Of a DNA stretch of 17,882 nucleotides, positions 1-6,037 are shown piece by piece (the stretch's first letter is position 1; each line of letters begins with the position of its first letter). The DNA is taken from positions 1 to 17,882 of the forward strand of contig CAYVXE010000092.1 in the NCBI GenBank assembly GCA_964455375.1, in the 5' to 3' direction. The notes below the pieces were generated by a model that did not search any database, was not told the DNA's origin, and saw nothing but the letters and a program-made list of their open reading frames with translations. This DNA is from CAYVXE01 sp964455375. GTDB taxonomy: Bacteria > Zhuqueibacterota > Zhuqueibacteria > Oceanimicrobiales > Oceanimicrobiaceae. The translations under genes and the position numbers were made by a program.

Positions 1-16
1 ATTGAGTTGAAAATGA

Positions 17-523
17 TTATTCAACGCTCATAATAACCGTATCTTTGTCAACGGAATCGCGTTCTTTCTTAAATATTTTTGTTACGGTACCAGCTTGATG
101 TGAGCGGATTTCATTCTCCATTTTCATTGCTTCAATAATGAATAAGGCATCACCCTTTGCCACAGTCTGCCCTTCACTCACATTGATTTTCACAATTAAT
201 CCGGGCATAGGTGCTTTAATCTCAATTCTTCCTGTTTGACCCTGTTCCGTCTTAATTAAAGATTTCAGAAAACGTGTTTTCTCGTCTTCCAATTCAAATT
301 CATATTTTCTGCCGTTTAAAGAAACCCGGTAAATGCCTCCGTTTTTATGAATAAACAACTCATAAGATTGGTTGTTTAACAAAAACGAATAAAGATTTTT
401 CTTACCTAACGGCGTCAGCTCCACACGGCTGTTTTCACCATTCAACATTAGCTGCACAGCGTCATTAGAATTAGTAAACTCTATGACATGTTCGGATTCA
501 CCGTTCTTTACAAAATATTTCAT
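17..523 (-). CDS. Biotin carboxyl carrier protein (biotin/lipoyl attachment domain)
   Basis: This 168-residue protein carries the biotin prosthetic group of an acyl-CoA carboxylase, oxaloacetate/methylmalonyl-CoA decarboxylase or pyruvate carboxylase type complex. The biotinyl domain spans about residues 98-168. It has the conserved APMPG at 104-108 and the biotinylation motif EAMKMENEI with the target lysine at K134. Residues 1-95 form a separate N-terminal domain (including NGRKYEFELED) of the kind found in single-gene BCCPs of propionyl-CoA or methylcrotonyl-CoA carboxylases, rather than the Pro/Ala-rich linker of AccB. The ATG start lies 36 bases after the small acidic-protein gene, probably as the second gene of that transcript. 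The stop is 17 bases from the window edge, so a carboxyltransferase partner, if adjacent, is outside. The identity as a BCCP is secure; which carboxylase it serves is not. Confidence 0.9.
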   Translation of the reverse strand: MKYFVKNGESEHVIEFTNSNDAVQLMLNGENSRVELTPLGKKNLYSFLLNNQSYELFIHKNGGIYRVSLNGRKYEFELEDEKTRFLKSLIKTEQGQTGRIEIKAPMPGLIVKINVSEGQTVAKGDALFIIEAMKMENEIRSHQAGTVTKIFKKERDSVDKDTVIMSVE

Positions 524-559
524 GCTTCAGCAGCAGCTTCCTTTAAAATAATTTTCCAG

Positions 560-772
560 CTAATTCCAATCCTCTTCACCCCAATCTTCTTCAACATCCC
601 AATCATCATTTTCTTTCCAGTCGTCCTCCCCCCCAAAATCCTCATAATCATCTTCTTCATCCTCCCACGATTCTTCACCCTCCCATTCAAAATCATCTTC
701 TTCGTCAGAGTCCATACTCAACAATGCACGTTGCATAGATTGTTGGTACGCGTTTTTAATTTTTCCGATCAT
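560..772 (-). CDS. Small hyperacidic, tryptophan-rich protein of unknown function
   Basis: I do not recognise this 70-residue protein. Residues 1-20 (MIGKIKNAYQQSMQRALLSM) look like a basic, amphipathic helix. The remaining 50 residues contain 31 Asp/Glu and six Trp in repeated EDDW, DDWD and EDW units, probably disordered. I chose the ATG at 772 because GGGAGAAAGG lies just upstream. An in-frame GTG at 805 would add 11 residues but has no proper ribosome-binding site. A TTGATT-17-TATAAT promoter sits about 60 bases upstream, and the biotin carrier gene follows 36 bases downstream. It could be a chaperone-like or metal-binding tail, a DNA mimic or an assembly factor, but nothing in the sequence decides. 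That the gene is real is supported by promoter, ribosome-binding site and strongly non-random composition. Confidence 0.6.
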   Translation of the reverse strand: MIGKIKNAYQQSMQRALLSMDSDEEDDFEWEGEESWEDEEDDYEDFGGEDDWKENDDWDVEEDWGEEDWN

Positions 773-831
773 TCCTTTCTCCCAGAAGCCTACCAATAAT
801 TTCACCTATGTTCAAAGCTACTTTGCGCTCA

Positions 832-860
832 ATTATACTATAATGTTAAAATAAAATCAA
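832..860 (-). promoter_or_regulatory. Sigma70-type promoter for the acidic-protein/BCCP unit
   Basis: On the minus strand TTGATT (860-855) and TATAAT (837-832) are separated by exactly 17 bases. The predicted start is near 825, giving a leader of about 50 bases to the ATG at 772. It lies in the 100-base gap after nadD, the right place for a new transcription unit. Confidence 0.7.
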
Positions 861-913
861 GATTTATTTGAATGATTAAAATATTTATTAGGTATTTTGT
901 ATCTGATTATTTT

Positions 914-1498
914 TTATAAGTATAACTTTTCTTTGACGATAATATCTTCCACTATTTCCGGTACCAAATACTTGATGGACCGCCCCGATTTTACCAGACT
1001 GCGAATATACGTTGAAGAAATATCAATTATCGGCGCTTTCTTCAAATAAATGGCCTTTTCTTTGAATTCGTGGCGTGTAAGATGAACATCGTTGTGATTT
1101 CGTGGAAATATGACCAATCGTGTCATTGTGCAAATTTCCCGAGGGTTTTTCCATGTATCAAAGGAAATAAAATTATCCGAACCCATTATCCAAAACAAGT
1201 CACATCCTCCTGAGTCGTCCAGTCCGCGCTTAATTTGCCTGATTGTGTCGACGCTGTAGGTTTGACGCTCCTGGTGAATCTCCAATTCCGAACATTGAAA
1301 GGAGGCATTATTCTTTGTAGCGGAATAAACCATTTTCAATCGAATTTTCGGTTGAGAAAATGTACTTTTATGAGGCGGATTTGCAGATGGGATAAAGATG
1401 ATCTTGTCTAAATGAAGCTCTTCTTTAATATACTGTGAAATAATCAGGTGGGCATTATGGATGGGATCAAATGTCCCTCCATACAATCCAATCTTCAA
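914..1498 (-). CDS. nadD: Nicotinate-nucleotide adenylyltransferase
   Basis: NadD adenylylates nicotinate mononucleotide with ATP to make deamido-NAD, a cytoplasmic step of NAD synthesis. The nucleotidyltransferase signature GGTFDPIHNAH is near the N-terminus, followed by PPHK, TYSVDT, GSDNF and the C-terminal ISSTYIR motif, all in family order. Length is as expected for the family (194-199 residues). The start is a TTG either way. TTG 1513 abuts the stop codon of the upstream BamD-like gene and adds MSENK, with no ribosome-binding site. TTG 1498 has TGAG six bases upstream and gives MKIGLYGGTFDPIH, the classic NadD N-terminus, so I prefer it. It is the last gene of the ruvX-to-nadD run. Confidence 0.95.
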   Translation of the reverse strand: MKIGLYGGTFDPIHNAHLIISQYIKEELHLDKIIFIPSANPPHKSTFSQPKIRLKMVYSATKNNASFQCSELEIHQERQTYSVDTIRQIKRGLDDSGGCDLFWIMGSDNFISFDTWKNPREICTMTRLVIFPRNHNDVHLTRHEFKEKAIYLKKAPIIDISSTYIRSLVKSGRSIKYLVPEIVEDIIVKEKLYL

Positions 1499-1513
1499 TT
1501 TATTCTCAGACAA

Positions 1514-2341
1514 TTATTCATTCACTTTTGTATTGGAAGATACACCATTTGCATTTTTTATCTTTGCCAAATCTTCTTCAAGTTTTTTTATTCTGCCTAT
1601 GGATTTCGAAGAATATGGATTTTTAGGATATTTACTGATAAATTCTAAGAACGCCTGTAAAGACTCCTGTTTTTTCAGTGACTTAAATAAACATTCAGCT
1701 TTCCAATATTGTGCATCATCTGCATATTTTGAATCATAATAATTTTCTAAGACACTACTAAAATAAACGATTGCAGCATGATAGTCTCCCAATTTTCGAT
1801 ATAATACCCCGGTCTTATAATCTTTTTCGGCTAATTTACTTCGACATTTTTTCAAAATTCTTTCTGCTTCAGGTATCAAATCACTATTGGGAAATTCTTC
1901 AATAAATGACTGAAAATGCTGCACTGCCTGGATGGTATATTTTGGGTCTAAAGACGGTTTCGGTGAAAGCTTATAATCACACATCCCGATTTTGAAAGAC
2001 GCATCGTCAACCCAATCACTTTTGGGATACAGCCGAATCAGACGGTTATACTCATCAGCAGCAAGGATGTATTCCTTCATGTGGAAATGGCTTTCAGCCA
2101 AATAAAATTGTGCCTCATCAATAAAAGGTAGGCCAGGATTATTCAGAATAAGAATTTTGAATTGGTTTTTTGACTCAAAATAATCTTTTTTACTAAACAT
2201 TAATTTCGCAAGTTCAAACCTTTCCTGCGCAGCTATATTGGGTTTGATATGATACGAACTACAGTCTGACATCAAAAAAATGACAAGAAGTAGTGCAGGA
2301 GAAAAATATTTTTTTACTTTCATCAGTTTATTATTTTCCAT
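1514..2341 (-). CDS. bamD: BamD-like outer-membrane assembly lipoprotein (TPR repeats)
   Basis: This 275-residue protein has an N-terminal hydrophobic segment ending at C27, then tetratricopeptide-type repeats: pairs such as AKLMFSKKDYFESKNQFKIL, AQFYLAESHFHMKEYILAAD and ADDAQYWKAECLFKSLKKQE. In the YfiO/BamD family this scaffold sits on the inner face of the outer membrane and works with BamA in folding beta-barrel proteins. The length is typical. The lipobox is odd: the residues before Cys are L-M-S-D, with Asp at -1 where Gly/Ala/Ser is usual. The start is ATG 2341; ATG 2323 (MKVKKYF) is also possible, and neither has a strong ribosome-binding site. It starts 14 bases after the upstream secreted-protein gene and its stop abuts the first possible nadD start. 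BamD or a close TPR-lipoprotein relative is likely. Confidence 0.8.
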   Translation of the reverse strand: MENNKLMKVKKYFSPALLLVIFLMSDCSSYHIKPNIAAQERFELAKLMFSKKDYFESKNQFKILILNNPGLPFIDEAQFYLAESHFHMKEYILAADEYNRLIRLYPKSDWVDDASFKIGMCDYKLSPKPSLDPKYTIQAVQHFQSFIEEFPNSDLIPEAERILKKCRSKLAEKDYKTGVLYRKLGDYHAAIVYFSSVLENYYDSKYADDAQYWKAECLFKSLKKQESLQAFLEFISKYPKNPYSSKSIGRIKKLEEDLAKIKNANGVSSNTKVNE

Positions 2342-2355
2342 TTTCTGTTCAAAAT

Positions 2356-3045
2356 TTATCGGCTTCGCAAAGAATAAAATAAATAAATGACCACGCCGCT
2401 TACACCTGCTATCAGCACCGGTTGAATAATACTCTTTCTCTGATGTTGCTCGATTATTTGTCCGGAGGTGAATGGGATATTCCGATTCTCCACAGCGGCA
2501 ACTTCTTTTCGCTTTATCTCGTCTGTTGCATCTCCATTTATTTGATCATTCCATAAAACTCGTCCTTCCGGCATTTGAACGACTCTTGCAAAGAAGGCCA
2601 CGCTTGCTTTCCTCGAAAAACTTTCCGGCAACTCATTAACAGAGATATATTCAATTTTCAGGTCTAATGAATTAAATTCAATCAGCAAATAATCTTCCGG
2701 TTCTCTCCCCTTCAATCCTTCATTGTTCAAAAATATATCTTTTCTTGATTTCAGACTATTTGTGATTTGACTTTCCAGCAACCAACCGGATTTATTTTTT
2801 GCTCCCAGGTTTTTTATAACAATGTTCTTTTCCCTCTCCGGAATCCATGGAATGAGTTGGTGTTGTATTAAACGACCGGTCAGGTTTCTTAGCACTTGCA
2901 AATTATCGAGAGTTTGTGCGAACGCTTGACTACCGATCAATGTACCAAAATAAAAGATGAGACAAATCAGATTTTTCGTGCGTGCACAAATCACTTGATA
3001 CTTACTTTTCCCGATATTTAAAGTTCCATCTTTAAAAGCAGACAC
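2356..3045 (-). CDS. Secreted hypothetical protein with C-terminal membrane anchor
   Basis: I do not recognise a named family. The protein (229 residues from GTG 3045) has a hydrophobic signal peptide at about residues 24-43, ending SQAFA-Q. A polar alpha/beta domain of roughly 150 residues follows. The C-terminus has a single hydrophobic segment (about 207-225, from PVLIAGVSG to LFYS) ending in the basic tail RSR. The central part includes DYLLIEFNSLDLKIEY and GRVLWNDQINGDATDEI, like strands with an exposed loop. GTG 2994 would give a shorter N-terminus that still keeps the whole signal peptide. It sits between a PorV-family barrel gene and a bamD-like gene, 30 and 14 bases away, so an envelope role is a reasonable inference. 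The C-terminal helix would leave most of the protein in the periplasm. Confidence 0.6.
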   Translation of the reverse strand: MSAFKDGTLNIGKSKYQVICARTKNLICLIFYFGTLIGSQAFAQTLDNLQVLRNLTGRLIQHQLIPWIPEREKNIVIKNLGAKNKSGWLLESQITNSLKSRKDIFLNNEGLKGREPEDYLLIEFNSLDLKIEYISVNELPESFSRKASVAFFARVVQMPEGRVLWNDQINGDATDEIKRKEVAAVENRNIPFTSGQIIEQHQRKSIIQPVLIAGVSGVVIYLFYSLRSR

Positions 3046-3075
3046 GTCAATTTTCTACCCGAGCGGTGGCATCAA

Positions 3076-4104
3076 TTAAATCCTGAAAATAAAGGAGAAA
3101 AAATGGGAAATCGTGTCGTCAGAAAAATCCGATCTCTCGTAAACAATGGCATAGTTTATCCAATAATTTTGATGAAAAAACCGATTGTCAAAATTAAATA
3201 ATGTATTTCCATCTAAAATTCCAATGCCTGCTGAAAACACTTTTTTCCCAAAATCGCCTTTAAAAAATCCGCCTCTCAATGCCAACTGTGATAATATCGT
3301 TTGCTCAAAGCCAAAACGAAATTCCCGAATAGCTGTATTTTGTTCCTCACCGAGATTGCGAACATCCATCGAAATCGTTGTCCCGGTAAAGGGAGTATAG
3401 GAAATTCCAACATTTACAGACTCGTCAATAATGCTTTCTAGTGGTGACCTCACCTGTTGCAAAGAATCCGGTAAATTGTGAAATGCCACGCCGATCCGCA
3501 ATCCTCGCTCCGGTTTCAACAAAACACCATAACTGATCCCCCACTTGTTTTGACTGATTTGTGGTGAATCCGGAGTACCGCTATAGTAAATGTTTACAGC
3601 GCCCCCTAAAGCTACTTTGTCAGCAAAATTTACATTGCCAAATATGGTGTGCGAATGGTTTTGGCGGTAACCTTCAGCATTTATAAATCGATCCTTTCGA
3701 ATAATCTCTGGTCTATCCAGGTTCTCCTCACCCAAAATTACGCCAACCTGCAATGACTTTTGAGAAAATGTAACCGCTTTAAGGAACAGTCCCAAAGAAA
3801 GCAACAGATCATCCACAGGAGAGCCATTACCGGAATAAAGATCGTCTTTTTCCAAAACTGCAAATACCGGACTTACCGGATTTAAAAAAAATGTAACTCT
3901 ATGCTGTATATTTGCTTTGTAAAGTGAAAATGCGGCAGGATTGTATTGTACAGATGCAATATCATCCACAACTGAAATAAAAGCCCCTCCCATAGCCAAC
4001 GGGCGTGCTTTGACATTGTTCAGCGTAAAATAATGATTCGCCTGCGCTAAACCAACTTGCGGTAACCACATCAAGACCAATACAATAATATACTTCAAAC
4101 CCAT
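3076..4104 (-). CDS. PorV/UPF0164-family outer-membrane beta-barrel protein
   Basis: This 342-residue protein has a clean signal peptide (MGLKYIIVLVLMWLPQVGLA, then QA). The family signature follows at about residues 33-57: ARPLAMGGAFISVVDDIASVQYNPAAF. The rest is alternating strands and turns ending in aromatic-rich IFRI, as expected of an outer-membrane barrel. Related proteins include PorV and PorQ of type IX secretion and FadL-like barrels; PorV proteins bind cargo at the outer surface. I see no other type IX component here, so that role is not implied. The ATG start lies 14 bases after the oxidoreductase stop, and the gene leads into the secreted-protein, bamD and nadD genes. It is a distant paralogue of the gene at 13622-14656. 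Confidence 0.8.
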   Translation of the reverse strand: MGLKYIIVLVLMWLPQVGLAQANHYFTLNNVKARPLAMGGAFISVVDDIASVQYNPAAFSLYKANIQHRVTFFLNPVSPVFAVLEKDDLYSGNGSPVDDLLLSLGLFLKAVTFSQKSLQVGVILGEENLDRPEIIRKDRFINAEGYRQNHSHTIFGNVNFADKVALGGAVNIYYSGTPDSPQISQNKWGISYGVLLKPERGLRIGVAFHNLPDSLQQVRSPLESIIDESVNVGISYTPFTGTTISMDVRNLGEEQNTAIREFRFGFEQTILSQLALRGGFFKGDFGKKVFSAGIGILDGNTLFNFDNRFFHQNYWINYAIVYERSDFSDDTISHFFSFIFRI

Positions 4105-4118
4105 TCTCTTTTAACATC

Positions 4119-5135
4119 TCACGATTTCAAAGTAATTTCTTTACCGCTCTGTGCTGACTGATATACGGCATCGAGAATTTTCATTCGTTCCAATTGTTCT
4201 TCGCCACTCGAAATCATATCTATTTTTTGCAGCAGGCAATCGGTAAAATGACGCAGTTCATTTTTATATGATTTTTTATACAGATTTTCCTTGGACTCCC
4301 TTTTTGTTGGCGTAACGTTTACAAGATTTCCATGCAACTCTTTGTGTACACGTAAAGGATTTAACAGTGCACTACCGTTGGTCCCGAATAGATTGGTATA
4401 AAAAAAATCACTTTCAGACAACAGTGTCCAACTTACTTCAATGGTAAGTGTGGCGCCATTCTCCAGATTAATAAATGCAGCCGCAGAATCTTCATCCGGT
4501 AATTGCTTTAAATTACTGTACAACGATGCTTTTACAGTTTTTGCTTTTGGATTACCCATTAACCAGAGGCCGACATCAAGCATTTGTGTGCCTAAATCCA
4601 TAAAAACGCCTCCCCCGGAACTTTTTTTTAGCTGAAGCAGGGAATTTATTGAGAGATTCTGTTTCCTCCTCAACCACCCGGTTTTCGCATAAAATATCTC
4701 GCCTAATTCTCCCTGTTTGGTGAAGGTATTAAGAATGATCGAATCCTGACGGAAGCGCACATTCATGGCAACCATCAATTTCCTCTGGTACTTTTTTGCA
4801 GCATCGGCCATGTTTTTTGCCTGAGCGAAATTCAGCGCCATAGGCTTTTCCACTAACACATGTTTGCCGGCGCTGAGAGCGGCTATGCCAACATCCATGT
4901 GACTGGCAGTCGGCACACAAACATCAACAGCATCGAGGTCCTCCAATTTCAACAAAGCAGCGATATCTGTAAAACAGTGTTCAATATTAAAACGTTCAGC
5001 CAGCCACTGCATTTTATTTTTGTTCTTGTCACATAGCGCCACGACTTCTACATCTTCAAAGGAGTGCCAAATCGGCAAATGCGCAACTTGCGCAATGGCA
5101 CCAGTGCCGATAACTGCAATCTTAAGTTTTTTCAT
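4119..5135 (-). CDS. Gfo/Idh/MocA-family oxidoreductase
   Basis: This 338-residue protein is an NAD(P)-dependent sugar or inositol-type dehydrogenase. The Rossmann motif GTGAIAQVAHLP is at residues 10-21. HVLVEKPMAL carries the family's conserved EKP at 96-98. The substrate domain motif is GGGVFMDLGTQMLD at about 174-187. In most members the residue at 184 is the catalytic-region histidine (D-x-x-H); here it is Gln, as in a subset of the family, so catalysis may differ. The ATG overlaps the ruvX stop as ATGA, indicating translational coupling. The substrate cannot be read from sequence. The neighbours are envelope and DNA-repair genes and give no pathway. Confidence 0.88.
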   Translation of the reverse strand: MKKLKIAVIGTGAIAQVAHLPIWHSFEDVEVVALCDKNKNKMQWLAERFNIEHCFTDIAALLKLEDLDAVDVCVPTASHMDVGIAALSAGKHVLVEKPMALNFAQAKNMADAAKKYQRKLMVAMNVRFRQDSIILNTFTKQGELGEIFYAKTGWLRRKQNLSINSLLQLKKSSGGGVFMDLGTQMLDVGLWLMGNPKAKTVKASLYSNLKQLPDEDSAAAFINLENGATLTIEVSWTLLSESDFFYTNLFGTNGSALLNPLRVHKELHGNLVNVTPTKRESKENLYKKSYKNELRHFTDCLLQKIDMISSGEEQLERMKILDAVYQSAQSGKEITLKS

Positions 5136-5566
5136 TCTTTAATTGTTCGAGAATTTAATTGATCCAAATATTGCTGCAGTATTAAACGCGCGGAAAGCTC
5201 ATCTTTCTTTTCTCTACTTTTACTTGGAGATTTTCCGAGTGCTTTTATGATATCGTTTGCGATAACGCTTGTAAAGCGTTCATCGAGTTTAGTCACTGGT
5301 AAATTGGTTTCTTCTTCCAATACGCTTATAAATGTTTCAGTGATGCGACCGGCCTGGTTTATTTCGCCTCTTAAATTATACGGAAAGCCAACAACAATTT
5401 GTTGAGCATGATTGCCGGCAATAATCTGTTTAATTTGAACAATCGCCTCACTTAACGATTTAAACGTCACAGTTGGTAACCCCACTGCAATGATTCCCAG
5501 AGGATCACTTACTGCAACGCCTATTCTTTTCTTCCCGTAATCCAATCCTAATATTCTACTACGCAT
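5132..5566 (-). CDS. ruvX: Putative pre-16S rRNA nuclease / Holliday-junction resolvase-like (YqgF family)
   Basis: This 144-residue protein has the RNase H-like fold of the YqgF/RuvX family, implicated in pre-16S rRNA 5'-end processing and proposed as a Holliday-junction resolvase. The N-terminal motif ILGLDYGKKRIGVAVSDPLG carries the catalytic Asp at D9. VVGFPYNLRGE follows at about 58-68, then LDERFTS at 94-100 (D95, E96, R97). KKDELSARLILQQYL at the C-terminus supplies the last acidic residue, D122. Length is typical. The start is ATG 5566, matching the family N-terminus. It heads the run that continues through the oxidoreductase, with which it overlaps by four bases. Confidence 0.93.
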   Translation of the reverse strand: MRSRILGLDYGKKRIGVAVSDPLGIIAVGLPTVTFKSLSEAIVQIKQIIAGNHAQQIVVGFPYNLRGEINQAGRITETFISVLEEETNLPVTKLDERFTSVIANDIIKALGKSPSKSREKKDELSARLILQQYLDQLNSRTIKE

Positions 5567-5641
5567 AGGATCTATCTATTTTTGGTTGCTATACAAAACC
5601 ATTCATTTTTGCTCGAACGGTTCAGCTAAACAAAATGATTA

Positions 5642-5956
5642 TTAAATTTCATCCAAAGGGGTCTTCAGAACATCTTTCAAAAGTTTACCCGCTTTGAAAT
5701 GTGTTTTTCGACGTGCAGGTACATATATAATTTCCCCGGTTTTGGGGTTTCTTGCTTTTGGTTTGGGTTTGGTAGTTTTCACCTCAAAGACACCAAAATC
5801 ACGGATTTCAATTCTTACCTCCGGCTCTGCCTCAGCCATAAACTCACGAAGAGAAGTAAACACTCCATCAACAATTTTTTCCGCCAGGTAAATTTTTTCG
5901 CCGACTAATTTAGCAGTTCGTTTTGCAACATCTTTTTTTGTAATGGTTTTCTTCAT
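5642..5956 (-). CDS. HU/IHF-family DNA-binding protein
   Basis: This 104-residue basic protein is a member of the bacterial histone-like HU/IHF family, which binds and bends DNA as a dimer. The N-terminal helices begin MKKTITKKDVAKRTA. The core IRDFGVFEVKTTKPK leads to the DNA-grasping arm with the canonical RNPKTGE, followed by VPARRKTHFKAGKLLKDVL. It is slightly longer than HU (about 90) through an extended C-terminus ending TPLDEI. A strong ribosome-binding site (GAGGAG) lies seven bases before the ATG. HU-type and IHF-type cannot be separated on this evidence. It appears monocistronic, with gaps of 75 and 81 bases on either side. Confidence 0.93.
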   Translation of the reverse strand: MKKTITKKDVAKRTAKLVGEKIYLAEKIVDGVFTSLREFMAEAEPEVRIEIRDFGVFEVKTTKPKPKARNPKTGEIIYVPARRKTHFKAGKLLKDVLKTPLDEI

Positions 5957-5976
5957 TTAACCACTCCTCTTTTTGG

Positions 5977-5982
5977 ATTATA
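5977..5982 (-). promoter_or_regulatory. Possible -10 element of the HU-family gene
   Basis: A TATAAT hexamer lies 20 bases before the ATG, in the short gap after rel. No good -35 box stands 16-18 bases upstream (TTGCAG is only 12 away), and the leader would be only about 14 bases. It is plausible but weak. Confidence 0.3.
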
Positions 5983-6037
5983 TGTTCTCTGTACCTGCAA
6001 GTAGTGAATTGATAAAAAAAATGACGTATTGCTATTG

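Noticed and set aside
488..799. Plus-strand open frame of 103 codons opposite the acidic protein
   Set aside because: It is the complement of GAA/GAT-rich codons, giving a Phe/Ile/Pro/Leu-rich translation with no ribosome-binding site. The minus-strand gene has a promoter and start signal.
3076..4104. Type IX secretion system locus suggested by the PorV-like barrel
   Set aside because: No other type IX component is present, and PorV/UPF0164-type barrels occur widely without the system.
5567..5641. Hairpin GCTCGAA-CGG-TTCAGC between ruvX and the HU gene
   Set aside because: The stem has a bulge and no following T run on either strand, so it is not a convincing terminator.
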